This document shows, piece by piece, positions 31,656 through 40,403 of a stretch of DNA of 47,074 bases. The stretch's first letter is position 1, and each line of letters begins with the position of its first letter. The DNA comes from Eubacterium sp. AF22-8LB (GTDB lineage Bacteria; Bacillota_I; Bacilli_A; Erysipelotrichales; Erysipelotrichaceae), in assembly GCF_003458715.1 (NCBI RefSeq), contig NZ_QRVI01000018.1, positions 1 to 47,074 on the forward strand, given 5' to 3'. A model generated the notes under the pieces. The model worked only from the letters and a program-made list of their open reading frames with translations, had not been told where the DNA came from and searched no databases. Both the position numbers and the translations under genes were made by a program.

Positions 31656-33050
31656 ACAGCTTTCAAAGAATTCACGCATATCCTTCGCAAGAAGATCAAA
31701 GCTTTCTTTACCAAGATAAGCCATATGGCCACTTGGATATTCACCGATTATAACTCGACTTTGATCTAGATTTGAGTGAGTAGCTAAATATCTAGCATTT
31801 CCTGCAGTTGTACATAAATCATATAGACCTGAGGCAAAGAAGACTTTCATCTGTTTATTTCTTCGCATACAACCAGCTAAGGATTGAGCTGGACTTGTCT
31901 TAAATTCACGATTCCAAGTCATATTTACATCAAAGACCAATCCCTTTGAAATACGATCACTTGTAATATTTAATTCTTGACGCATGAGTCCGTAGGCAGT
32001 TTGGAAAGCTGGTGTATATTGTCCCATAGCTGGATCGTCTGCAATCACATTAGCTTCCATAATTTCTGGATCATCATTCCAAGTATATCGACCGTCATAG
32101 AATCCCAATGCCAAACCTTTATCTTCTAATAGTTTGTGCGCAAAACCCTTTTGCATATCCATATGTAGATGATGTCTTAACCAATAAGCTTTATCAATGC
32201 CAGAATAGTAAGCTAATTTATTGGCTATTTCTTCTTTGTTTGGACAAGCATCACCTAAAAATAAGGCTGTAACATATTCAGTAGATGCGAATGTAAAGGC
32301 TTCTTCAATAAAGTCTTTTTGAGAGATATTTTCTTTGGGGTTATGGAAATAATTCGTAGCTGCCATTGTGATCAAATCCGTAGCACTTGCTTCAACAGGA
32401 AGCTTTTCAATAAAGTAACTACCAAGTAAGAAGATACCACTTACACTAATACCCATTGTATCGGCTTTTTCAGGTCCTGCACCCATAAGTTCTCCGGCAA
32501 GTAGAGCACTTCTTGCTGTACCATAGCTTTCACCTGCAAGTAATACTGGTGAATTTCTGCGGTTGTAACGAGCTAAAAATTGTTCGATAAATTTAGAAAC
32601 ACTACGAACATCGCCATGCGTTTCATAAAATTCTTTTCTTGCCTTTTCTTGAATTAAACGACCTAAACCAGTTCCGACCGGATCAATAAAAACTAAATCA
32701 CACAAATCTAATAAACAATGTGGATTGTCTTCTAATTCAAATGGAGGAACCGTTGGAAGATTTAATTCGTCATCTAGTTTGACGATTCTAGGACCAAATA
32801 ATCCCATATGAAGCCAAAGACTGGCACATCCTGGACCACCATTATAAATAAATAGGATAGGGCGTTTTGAATTGTTTTCTATATCACTTCTAAAATAAGC
32901 ATAGCTAAATATAGATGCGACAGGATTGTTTTCTTCATCTACAAAGAAATTATCTTCACAAATCGTATGATAGGGAATCGTTTTTCCTTGGATTTGAATA
33001 CTTCCATCCGCTTCGTATTTTGATTTTTCTAAGTTTTCTTGAATACGCAT
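31650..33050 (-). CDS. S10-family serine carboxypeptidase-like peptidase, cytoplasmic
   Basis: A 466-aa protein with NGGPGCAS (oxyanion/substrate carboxylate site), nucleophile in GESYGTAR, Asp in SGLYDLCTTAGNARYL and His in YPSGHMAYLG: a full S10 triad. There is no signal peptide, unlike most S10 carboxypeptidases. It starts immediately after the stop of the amidotransferase gene (TAA-ATG), with GAGGTG in that gene's end. It would remove C-terminal residues from peptides. It is last of a three-gene operon. Confidence 0.88.
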   Translation of the reverse strand: MRIQENLEKSKYEADGSIQIQGKTIPYHTICEDNFFVDEENNPVASIFSYAYFRSDIENNSKRPILFIYNGGPGCASLWLHMGLFGPRIVKLDDELNLPTVPPFELEDNPHCLLDLCDLVFIDPVGTGLGRLIQEKARKEFYETHGDVRSVSKFIEQFLARYNRRNSPVLLAGESYGTARSALLAGELMGAGPEKADTMGISVSGIFLLGSYFIEKLPVEASATDLITMAATNYFHNPKENISQKDFIEEAFTFASTEYVTALFLGDACPNKEEIANKLAYYSGIDKAYWLRHHLHMDMQKGFAHKLLEDKGLALGFYDGRYTWNDDPEIMEANVIADDPAMGQYTPAFQTAYGLMRQELNITSDRISKGLVFDVNMTWNREFKTSPAQSLAGCMRRNKQMKVFFASGLYDLCTTAGNARYLATHSNLDQSRVIIGEYPSGHMAYLGKESFDLLAKDMREFFESCI

Positions 33051-33761
33051 TTACTTCACCTCGCAATTTTTTAGGAATTCATTAAAGATAGCTTGCATCT
33101 CACCATATTTATGTGACATAGCTTCAGGATGAAACTGAACAGCATAGATAGGGAATGACTCATGTTCAATAGCTTCAATGATTCCATCACTAGATTTAGC
33201 CGAAACCTTGAAATTTGGGGCTAAGTCTTTGATTGCCTGATGATGAAAGCTATTGACCATAGCTTCATCACCTAAGCTTTTATATAGAAAGCTATCCTTT
33301 TCGATGTGGATCTTGTGACTTGGATTTTCTCTTTTTTCCTGCTGTGCATGCTTCAATACACTTCTTTTACAATACGACAAATCTTGATATAAAGATCCCT
33401 TAAAATAGACATTTAACATCTGAATGCCACGACAGATTCCCAAAATAGGAATCTGTTTCTGACAGACATATTTTAACAACCGCATTTCATAATAGTCACG
33501 GTCTAAGCTTGAATCCCCTTGTAATGATTCTGGATTTTCATTATAAATCATTGGATTTACATCGATGCCACCTGTCACAATTAATCCATCTAACATTTTG
33601 GCTTGTGCTTGAATGGTATCAAAATCATTTGTGATAGGTAAAATAATTGGACATCCACCAGCGCGAATGACACTGTTGATGTAAGCTTCATTGATAAATT
33701 GTTTAGGTAGATTTTCTTTATCCAATTCATTACAAGTAAGACCGATTACAGGTCTATTCAT
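33051..33761 (-). CDS. Class I glutamine amidotransferase-like gamma-glutamyl hydrolase (peptidase C26)
   Basis: A 236-aa protein resembling PuuD-type gamma-glutamyl-GABA hydrolases: GLIVTGGIDVNP, nucleophile in LGICRGIQMLN, substrate strand NSFHHQAIKDL and His-Glu in VQFHPEAM. It would hydrolyse gamma-glutamyl amide bonds. It overlaps the transglutaminase-like gene by 8 bp and abuts the S10 gene, so all three are made together. No puu genes are nearby. Confidence 0.87.
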   Translation of the reverse strand: MNRPVIGLTCNELDKENLPKQFINEAYINSVIRAGGCPIILPITNDFDTIQAQAKMLDGLIVTGGIDVNPMIYNENPESLQGDSSLDRDYYEMRLLKYVCQKQIPILGICRGIQMLNVYFKGSLYQDLSYCKRSVLKHAQQEKRENPSHKIHIEKDSFLYKSLGDEAMVNSFHHQAIKDLAPNFKVSAKSSDGIIEAIEHESFPIYAVQFHPEAMSHKYGEMQAIFNEFLKNCEVK

Positions 33762-35109
33762 CTTTTCCCTCTAAAAGAGCGATTTCAATATTCTTTGTTT
33801 CTTTAATGATGTATTTGCCTGGAATAGCTTCATCTACATATTCCATTTCGCCATTTTGGTTGTCATATGGATCATTTGGCAAGAAGTTTTTAGCTGGCAC
33901 AAAATCACCTTGGAATTTTGATGAGCATGGCGTTCTAAATGGATCTAGATATCCAAAGTAAAAGTCTCTTCTTTCTAGATTGCCTGCTCGATAAGATCCG
34001 CCACCAAATGAACAATCGGCATACAACCATCCATAAGGAGCTACATAGAAACGAGCCCAATCGTGGTTACCAATTGTTTCTGGTGTAGTATAAAGTCCAG
34101 CTTGCCAAGTGGCAGGAATGCCCGCAATACGACATAGAGTAATAAAGGTTAAGGCTTGTAAACCGCAATCTCCCTTTAATCCAGTAGTGATATATTCTGG
34201 AATACATGGTAAAGTTGCATAAGCACGTACATAAGAATATGTGACATGGCTTGTGATATAATCGTAGATCAATTTAGCCTTTAATAATGGGTTAGTTTCT
34301 TCACCGATAATTTCTTTAACTAGATTCTTTAAATAATCTGTAAATACAACGTGTGGAGCATATTCTTCAAGGCAAGTATCTGGATGTTCGTCTGTTACAA
34401 TACTTGGATCTAATTCTTCGTAGTGCATGTGATTGATGAATTCATATTCAACACTGAATTCTTCACCTTTTTCATATGGCTTTTCAATATAGACACATCT
34501 TTGATCTACATTGTTATCGTTGACTAGACCTTCATGAGATGTGTTTAATAGTTTAAAATTCTCAACCTGTGCATATTCTTTTGGAATTGGAAGCCATACA
34601 CGAATGGTTTTACCCGGCTTTTCAAATGCAGGGTCTACTTTAAGACTAGTCTTTACATGAATCTTGCAGTAAACATCCTTTTCTTTCTTCATTTTATGCA
34701 TTACATCATCTAATAAAGTGCTTGTAGAATTTTGTTTTTCAATTAAACGATCTGTATAAGCTTTACGCACTTTAATTAAATTTTCAAAGAAGTTGTCTTT
34801 AAAATACATTTTTCCTTCGATAAAGATCCATTCAAACGCGTTATCCTTAAATAGAGTATCGAATTCTTCACCTTTAAAATCTGCAATTTTTGATTTTAAT
34901 AATGCGATCGCATCTTCTTTTGAATACGTAAAATCTTCAGGAAGACGAGAAATCAATTCTTTTTCAAGTTCTAAACGCTCCTTTAGTTTGGCAGGAATGT
35001 CTTTTTGAAGACGTAAATCAATCATTTCCTGCATTAATTTAAATTGCCCGTTCCATTTTAATTTCATTAAGTCTTCTGGAAGGGGCGTGTTCAATGTTGT
35101 CATGTTCAT
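33754..35109 (-). CDS. Transglutaminase-like cysteine protein with large N-terminal domain
   Basis: A 451-aa protein. The C-terminal transglutaminase core has Cys (KGDCGLQALTFITLCR), His (GNHDWARFY) and Asp (YADCSF). Residues 1 to about 150 are helical and charged, and about 150-245 form a beta-rich segment with IRVWLPIPKEY that often precedes bacterial cores. No signal peptide is present. Such proteins usually act as cysteine peptidases or amidases, not as cross-linkers. GAGGTG lies seven bases before the ATG. First gene of the operon with the C26 and S10 hydrolases. Confidence 0.83.
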   Translation of the reverse strand: MNMTTLNTPLPEDLMKLKWNGQFKLMQEMIDLRLQKDIPAKLKERLELEKELISRLPEDFTYSKEDAIALLKSKIADFKGEEFDTLFKDNAFEWIFIEGKMYFKDNFFENLIKVRKAYTDRLIEKQNSTSTLLDDVMHKMKKEKDVYCKIHVKTSLKVDPAFEKPGKTIRVWLPIPKEYAQVENFKLLNTSHEGLVNDNNVDQRCVYIEKPYEKGEEFSVEYEFINHMHYEELDPSIVTDEHPDTCLEEYAPHVVFTDYLKNLVKEIIGEETNPLLKAKLIYDYITSHVTYSYVRAYATLPCIPEYITTGLKGDCGLQALTFITLCRIAGIPATWQAGLYTTPETIGNHDWARFYVAPYGWLYADCSFGGGSYRAGNLERRDFYFGYLDPFRTPCSSKFQGDFVPAKNFLPNDPYDNQNGEMEYVDEAIPGKYIIKETKNIEIALLEGKDE

Positions 35110-35170
35110 AATAGTTCACCTCGAATTGATTATAACCTATTATGAAAAATATTACACAAAAAAATGAAAC

Positions 35171-35536
35171 TTATTGAAATAAATTCCGAATTAAATCATC
35201 CTGACTATATTTTTCCTGTGTTTCCTTATCGATACTCATTAAAGCAGGAGGTAGTTTTCTGTATGATTTATAATATTGAAGTACTAAAGACAATGCTAAG
35301 AAGGGAGCCCATTCTTGAAGTGTCATATTGTCTTTTGATTCTAAAAGAAATCCATCTTTTAAGATTTCTTTTCGTTTAGCACAATCCAATCCATATTCTA
35401 ACTCATTGCCATAATTTGTGTTTAATATCTCTTCATTAAATGAAAGAATAGGACTTAAGTTATTTAATGGGGCATTCATACTATATTGATAGGTATGTCT
35501 ATCGATTTGTTTCATCACTAATGTTTTATATTTCAT
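35171..35536 (-). CDS. Hypothetical protein of unknown function
   Basis: A 121-aa frame (ATG at 35536; an ATG at 35554 would add six residues). Neither start has a Shine-Dalgarno. TACAAT at 35548-35543 ends six bases before the 35536 ATG, so a leaderless message is possible. The protein is soluble, slightly acidic in the middle (NEEILNTNYGNELEYGLD), with a hydrophobic patch FLALSLVLQYYKSYRKLPPALMS. I recognise no domain. It lies between the transglutaminase operon and the divergent helicase gene. Confidence 0.5.
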   Translation of the reverse strand: MKYKTLVMKQIDRHTYQYSMNAPLNNLSPILSFNEEILNTNYGNELEYGLDCAKRKEILKDGFLLESKDNMTLQEWAPFLALSLVLQYYKSYRKLPPALMSIDKETQEKYSQDDLIRNLFQ

Positions 35537-35587
35537 GATTTTATTGTATCTCATAAAAGTTTTTAGTTCTGTTAAATATTATTAACA

Positions 35588-35596
35588 TGGTATAAT
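35588..35596 (+). promoter_or_regulatory. Extended -10 promoter of the DEAD-box helicase
   Basis: TGG-TATAAT 18 bases before the ATG, with SD TAGGTGAT between. Confidence 0.55.
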
Positions 35597-35613
35597 TCTG
35601 TAGGTGATAAAAT

Positions 35614-37041
35614 ATGACATTTGAACAAATGAATTTAGATAAAAATATTATACAAGCCTTACATACATTGGGTTATGAAAAACCATTACCCGTACAAGAA
35701 CAGGTTATCCCTAATATTCTTTTGGGAACGGATTGTATTGTAAAGTCTAGAACAGGAAGTGGGAAGACAGCTTCTTTTGCGATTCCCATTATTCAAAATC
35801 TAGAAATTGACGAAAGAAGTCCTCAAGCATTGGTGCTTACACCAACTCGTGAATTAGCTTTACAGATTCAGCAGGATTTTGATCGCATTGGAACCTTCAA
35901 AAAAATTAAGACATTACCTATATTTGGTAAGCAGCCATTTAAGTTTCAAAAGGAAGATTTGAAACAAAGATGCCACGTTGTGATTGGTACACCAGGAAGA
36001 GTTTTAGATCATCTTCAACAAGACACACTAGATCCTTCTAAAATTAAATATGTTGTTTTGGATGAAGCAGATGAAATGTTAAATATGAACTTCTTAGATG
36101 AAGTCCAAGCTATTTTAAAATATATGCCAAAAAAACATGTAACATGTTTATTTAGTGCAACCTATCCAGAAGTGATTCAAAGAATGAGTAAGAAATATTT
36201 GTATAAACCAGCTAAGATTGATCTTACAAGCACAAATAAGCCAAATATAGTAGAAGAAGCCTATCATGTAAATGAAGAACATAAGGAATTGTTCCTTTTA
36301 CACTTATTAGCTTTAAAGAAACCTGAATCTTGCATGATCTTTTGTAAGACACAGGCCAGAGTAGATGAAGTATGTGAATGTTTAGAAAAGAATCAAGTCA
36401 GTGTAGATAAGATTCATGGCGGTATGATGCAAGAAGAGCGCTTATCTCATATGCGACGCTTTAAAAAAGGAAAAGTACGTATTTTAGTATGTACTGATGT
36501 TGCAAGTCGAGGCATTGATGTCTTTAAAGTAGAGATGATAGTTAACTATGACATGCCTAGTCCCGTAGAAACATATACACATCGTATTGGTCGAAGTGGC
36601 AGGGTTGACGAACAAGGCTTAGCCGTTAGTTTAGTGAATGAATATGATGGGATTCGAAAAGAAAAGCTAGAAGAATATTTAGGTTACAATTTACCTTTTA
36701 AAGAAGAGGGTGAAGTCTATTTAAGTGATTTAGACGTACTTGATTCATTAAAAGAATCGAATCGTGTTGTGGTTGATAAATCAAAAGATTTAAGAAAGGG
36801 TATCACAAAAATATATTTAAATGGAGGAAAGAATAAAAAAATTCGTCCAGGCGATATTGTAGGGGCTATCTGCGAAATTGATGGAGTTACTGTAGATGAT
36901 ATTGGTGTAATTCAAGTACAGGACCATCAGTCTTATGTTGATATCTTGAATGACAAGGGAAAACTTGTATTAAAGAATTTAAAGACAATTAAAGGCAAAA
37001 CATTACGTATTCAAAAGGCAAAAAATGGATTTGGTCACTAG
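35614..37041 (+). CDS. DEAD-box RNA helicase with DbpA-type RNA-binding tail
   Basis: A 475-aa protein with all helicase motifs: Q-motif PLPVQEQVIP, I SRTGSGKT, Ia PTRELA, II DEAD, III SAT, IV IFCKTQ, V RGID, VI HRIGRSGR. Residues about 400-472 form a DbpA RNA-binding domain (IYLNGGKNKKIRPGDIVGAICEIDGV). That tail usually targets 23S rRNA helix 92, so a role in large-subunit assembly, as for DbpA/YxiN, is likely. It is monocistronic and ends in a terminator. Confidence 0.93.
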   Translation: MTFEQMNLDKNIIQALHTLGYEKPLPVQEQVIPNILLGTDCIVKSRTGSGKTASFAIPIIQNLEIDERSPQALVLTPTRELALQIQQDFDRIGTFKKIKTLPIFGKQPFKFQKEDLKQRCHVVIGTPGRVLDHLQQDTLDPSKIKYVVLDEADEMLNMNFLDEVQAILKYMPKKHVTCLFSATYPEVIQRMSKKYLYKPAKIDLTSTNKPNIVEEAYHVNEEHKELFLLHLLALKKPESCMIFCKTQARVDEVCECLEKNQVSVDKIHGGMMQEERLSHMRRFKKGKVRILVCTDVASRGIDVFKVEMIVNYDMPSPVETYTHRIGRSGRVDEQGLAVSLVNEYDGIRKEKLEEYLGYNLPFKEEGEVYLSDLDVLDSLKESNRVVVDKSKDLRKGITKIYLNGGKNKKIRPGDIVGAICEIDGVTVDDIGVIQVQDHQSYVDILNDKGKLVLKNLKTIKGKTLRIQKAKNGFGH

Positions 37042-37055
37042 ACCAGATCCATTTT
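37022..37055 (+). terminator. Terminator of the helicase gene
   Basis: Arms 37022-37036 and 37041-37055 pair with one T-G, loop ACTA, overlapping the stop codon and followed by TTG-rich sequence. Confidence 0.8.
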
Positions 37056-37276
37056 GTTGTACATTACTAAAATACGTGATTTGCACGTAAATAGGGAGTG
37101 AACTTTAATAGAAGTAAAAGATAAAGGTGATTGAAAGTATTCGTATATGTAATGAATCTTTTTCGTGATTTATATATAGTTATAATTTTGAATGATTAAA
37201 ATGAGCCCAAATAGTTTTAAATAGAGCTATTTTGGACCTTTTTCTATGGCTTATAAATATTGTGGTTGTCTTTATG
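37056..37276 (+). other. Gene-free stretch with an inverted repeat and an orphan terminator-like hairpin
   Basis: No gene is seen here. TACGTG-ATTTG-CACGTA (37073-37089) is a perfect inverted repeat. TATAAT occurs near 37170. A hairpin with arms CCAAATAG-like (about 37206-37213) and CTATTTTGG (about 37227-37235), followed by ACCTTTTT, lies at 37205-37243 and has no gene before it to terminate. A small RNA of about 60 nt is possible. Confidence 0.35.
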
Positions 37277-37326
37277 TTGAAATGTTATAACAATAGTTCT
37301 ATAATAAAATTGAATGTTATAACAAT
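37277..37326 (+). promoter_or_regulatory. Promoter with twin palindromic operators before the hexose-phosphate isomerase genes
   Basis: TTGAAA (37277-37282), a 17-bp spacer and TATAAT (37300-37305). Two identical AATGTTATAACAAT sites (37281-37294 in the spacer; 37313-37326 over the transcript start), each with core palindrome TGTTATAACA, lie 32 bp apart, three helical turns. GntR-type repression is a reasonable guess; the regulator is not here. Confidence 0.7.
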
Positions 37327-37342
37327 TAAATGGGAGGCAATT

Positions 37343-37879
37343 ATGGAAATTAAAGACGCAAAAGTATTTCATGATTATTTAAATGGTGTGATTGAAGGTA
37401 AGGATGTTAAGAAGAGTACAAAGCTATATGCGAGTGCGAAAACATTTTATAAGAGTGTGGATTCAAGTGTTTCAGATGATCAAATTATGTATGAAGTGTA
37501 TTCCTATGAACATGATGGTTTGTGTTATGGATTGACTGTGATGCAGCCAGTATGCGTGAATGGGGAATGTAATGTAACGCGTGGACATTTTCATGAAAAT
37601 TTGGATTGTGATGAAATCTATTGTGGTATGGCTGGTGAAGGTCTTCTTTTATTGATGGATGAAAATTATCATTGTCATGCTGAAAAAGTAAAATGTGGAA
37701 GTGTACACTATATTGATGGACATTTGGCACATCGCCTCGTGAATACAGGTAATACGGAATTAAAAGTGCAATGTATGTGGCCAAGGCATGCAGGTCATGA
37801 TTATAAGCGTGTAGAAGAGCATCCTTTTACAGTAAGAGTGTTTAAGAAAAATGGTGAATTGAAAGTGGAGGAAGAATGA
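37343..37879 (+). CDS. Cupin-type glucose-6-phosphate isomerase
   Basis: A 178-aa cupin. Metal ligands are visible in TRGHFHE and E in CDEIYCGMAGEG, then the later His in GHLAHRLVNTG; GHDYKRVEEHPF matches the archaeal-type GPI signature. It interconverts glucose-6-P and fructose-6-P. GGGAGG precedes the ATG at 37343, whereas the longer frame opens inside the orphan hairpin. Its stop overlaps the mannose-6-P isomerase start by 4 bp (ATGA). Confidence 0.88.
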   Translation: MEIKDAKVFHDYLNGVIEGKDVKKSTKLYASAKTFYKSVDSSVSDDQIMYEVYSYEHDGLCYGLTVMQPVCVNGECNVTRGHFHENLDCDEIYCGMAGEGLLLLMDENYHCHAEKVKCGSVHYIDGHLAHRLVNTGNTELKVQCMWPRHAGHDYKRVEEHPFTVRVFKKNGELKVEEE

Positions 37880-39600
37880 GTTATTTAAATTTTAAATCGG
37901 AATATGATCGTTTCCCTAAAACAACAATAAAGAATCATAAAGCGTTTCATGGTTATGATGAAATCTATCAGGAATTAAATCAGAAAATAAATAATTCGAG
38001 TGTTGTAGTCTTTGATTATTATCCAGGTGTAGATGAAGAGGAAGTATATGAATTGATCAAACGATTCAATTTTTCTTTAGAAATCAATATGCATAATATC
38101 TTTAAAGATGGCAAAACTATGACAGAACAAATGAAATATAATCTTACAGATGATCGTGTCTTTGGCAAGATGTATTATGGAAATCTTTTAGATTTTATGG
38201 ATGAAGAAAAGCTTCAAAGGGCTAAAGATAAAGTGAATGAATGTAAAGACTCTGTCATTATATATGGTGTAGGTGCAGGTTTAATTACACATGGTGATAT
38301 ATATGTCTACTTTGATATGGCACGATGGGAAATTCAATTACGTTATCGTAAAGGAATGCCAAATTATAATGCGACTAACTATGATGAAGATATATTAAAG
38401 AAATATAAGCGTGGATATTTTATTGAATGGCGTATAGCAGATAAACATAAGGCTGAAAGATTTGAAAGTTTTGATTATGTAGTAGATACAAATGCATCAA
38501 ATGATCCTAAAATGATTTCAAAAGATACATTTATCGAAAGTTTAAAACGATTAGCTCAAAAACCATTTCGAACTGTGCCTTACTTTGATCCAGGCGTATG
38601 GGGTGGTCAATGGATGAAGGAAGTGTGTAACTTAGATACAAATCAATCAAACTACGCATGGAGCTTTGATGGTGTACCTGAAGAGAATAGTATTCTATTT
38701 GACTATGATGGAGTTACATTTGAGTTACCAGCTATGGATTTAGTGTTGTATCAACCAAAAGAATTATTGGGTGAACAAGTGTATTCTCGTTTTGGGGCAG
38801 AATTTCCAATTCGCTTTGACTTTCTAGATACGATGGAAGGACAAAACTTATCTTTGCAGGTACATCCATTAACGGAATATATTAAAAAGAATTTTGGCAT
38901 GAGCTATACACAGGATGAAAGTTATTATATTTTGGATGCCAAAGAAGATGCACATGTATATCTAGGTTTAAAAGAAGGTATTGATAAAGAGGAAATGATT
39001 CGTGATTTAGAATCTGCACAAAGAAAAGAAATTGTATTTGATGCCGATAAGTATATTAATAAGTTTCCGGCAAAGAAGCATGATCATTTCTTGATTCCAG
39101 CAGGAACTTGTCATTGTTCTGGAAAAAATGCGATGGTACTAGAAATCAGCGCAACTCCGTATATTTTCACTTTTAAATTGTGGGACTGGCAAAGACTAGG
39201 CTTAGATGGCCTTCCAAGACCTATCAATATTGAACATGGTAAGCATGTTATTCAATGGAATCGCACGACAGAGTGGGTCAAAGAAAATTTAGTGAATTCA
39301 ATTTATGAAGTAAAAGAAGAGGAAAATGATTGTAAGATTGAGCATACGGGTCTTCATGAATTGGAATTCATTGAAACTAGAAGATATACAGTAAAGGATA
39401 ATTCATTTCATAAAACATATGGTACAGTAAACATGTTAAATCTGATTGATGGAAAGAGTGCCATTATTGAAGGAGATTTTGAACCGTTTATTGTGCATTA
39501 TGCAGAAACCTTCATTATTCCTGCAAGTATAAAAGAGTATACAATCAAGCCTTATGATTGTGATGAAGTGAAAGTATTAAAGGCATATGTAAGAAATTAA
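37876..39600 (+). CDS. Class I mannose-6-phosphate isomerase with an N-terminal degenerate kinase-like domain
   Basis: A 574-aa protein, far longer than ordinary ManA (about 320-390). Residues 225 to the end are the type I cupin isomerase: QVHP zinc site, DESYYILDAKEDAHVYLGL, HCSGKNAMVLEIS. Residues 1 to about 210 resemble a uridine-kinase-like fold (VVVFDYYPGVDEEEV; VGAGLITHGDIYVYFDMARWEIQLRYRKG), but the P-loop GxxxxGK is absent, so it likely binds without phosphorylating. It converts mannose-6-P to fructose-6-P, sharing that product with the upstream GPI. Confidence 0.85.
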   Translation: MSYLNFKSEYDRFPKTTIKNHKAFHGYDEIYQELNQKINNSSVVVFDYYPGVDEEEVYELIKRFNFSLEINMHNIFKDGKTMTEQMKYNLTDDRVFGKMYYGNLLDFMDEEKLQRAKDKVNECKDSVIIYGVGAGLITHGDIYVYFDMARWEIQLRYRKGMPNYNATNYDEDILKKYKRGYFIEWRIADKHKAERFESFDYVVDTNASNDPKMISKDTFIESLKRLAQKPFRTVPYFDPGVWGGQWMKEVCNLDTNQSNYAWSFDGVPEENSILFDYDGVTFELPAMDLVLYQPKELLGEQVYSRFGAEFPIRFDFLDTMEGQNLSLQVHPLTEYIKKNFGMSYTQDESYYILDAKEDAHVYLGLKEGIDKEEMIRDLESAQRKEIVFDADKYINKFPAKKHDHFLIPAGTCHCSGKNAMVLEISATPYIFTFKLWDWQRLGLDGLPRPINIEHGKHVIQWNRTTEWVKENLVNSIYEVKEEENDCKIEHTGLHELEFIETRRYTVKDNSFHKTYGTVNMLNLIDGKSAIIEGDFEPFIVHYAETFIIPASIKEYTIKPYDCDEVKVLKAYVRN

Positions 39601-39634
39601 AAAAGTGACAACCTAGATGGTTGTCATTTTATGT
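39598..39634. terminator. Bidirectional terminator between the MPI and truncated GGDEF genes
   Basis: TGACAACC (39606-39613) pairs with GGTTGTCA (39619-39626) around TAGAT, with A-run before and TTTTAT after. Confidence 0.85.
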
Positions 39635-40312
39635 GTTCGCTTCTGTGCATACATCCTTTGATCCGCTATCTGCAGAATTTTTAATAGAGAAGTTCTTTCG
39701 TTTGCATCAATATAGACAGTTCCAAAGCTAAAGCTTTGCGGATAATCTTTTGCGTACTTTGAGAATTCTTCATTGATAAGTTCCATTTTAATGTTGATGG
39801 ATTCAATGGATCCGTTCTTGAATAGAATACAGAATTCATCTCCACCCAAACGAGCAATAATATCTTCTTCACGAATATTTGATTTTAGAATATCTACAAA
39901 ATCACAGATATAGGTATCTCCCTTGTCATGGCCAAAATGATCATTTACATATTTTAAATGGTCTAAGTCACAGTAACATAGAGTTGCAGGAATTTTCTGG
40001 TCTAAAAACTTCTGCATCTCATCTTTAAAATAATAGCGATTGCCAACTTGTGTTAATGCATCAATCTTTGCCTGTTGATGCAAACGATCCTGTTCGTGTT
40101 TTTCTTGTGTAATATCATGAATAAAATGGGCATAGGCTAGTTTATCTTCCCATTCCATACCAATGGTGACAATATGATAGTATCGACTGTCTTTATCTTT
40201 CATGTTCCAATCACAAGGATTATTTATTTTTTTTATAAAATGTGAATATCCCTGCGAATCGCATAAAATATTATTTATCCCACAAAAAACGAATGAATTT
40301 AAGGGAAAATAG
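39613..40312 (-). pseudogene. 5'-truncated PAS-GGDEF diguanylate cyclase
   Basis: From the ATG at 40203 the frame gives 196 aa: the end of a PAS domain (YYHIVTIGMEWEDKLAYAHFIHDITQEK) and a full GGDEF domain with ARLGGDEF and an RxxD I-site (REED) five residues before it. The same frame stays open another 36 codons to a TAA at 40312, with sensible sensor-like sequence (FVFCGINNILCD, then a stretch ending NNPCDWN) but no start or ribosome site. The N-terminal sensor is therefore missing, apparently lost where the Fic gene region begins. The GGDEF half could still work if translated from 40203. Confidence 0.65.
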
Positions 40313-40380
40313 CCTTAAATATATTGACTTTCCCTTATTGCTTATTATAATTTAAGGGAAACAAGATACTTTAAGGGAAA
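40299..40380 (+). promoter_or_regulatory. Fic promoter with four TTAAGGGAAA motifs
   Basis: TTGACT (40324-40329), 16-bp spacer, TATAAT (40346-40351). TTAAGGGAAA occurs at 40299-40308, 40352-40361 and 40371-40380, and inverted (TTTCCCTTA) at 40329-40337. The inverted copy overlaps the -35 and the third copy abuts the -10, so bound protein would block transcription. The Fic C-terminal winged helix is a candidate binder. Confidence 0.65.
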
Positions 40381-40403
40381 AATGAAAGACAGGTGTTTAA
40401 ATA

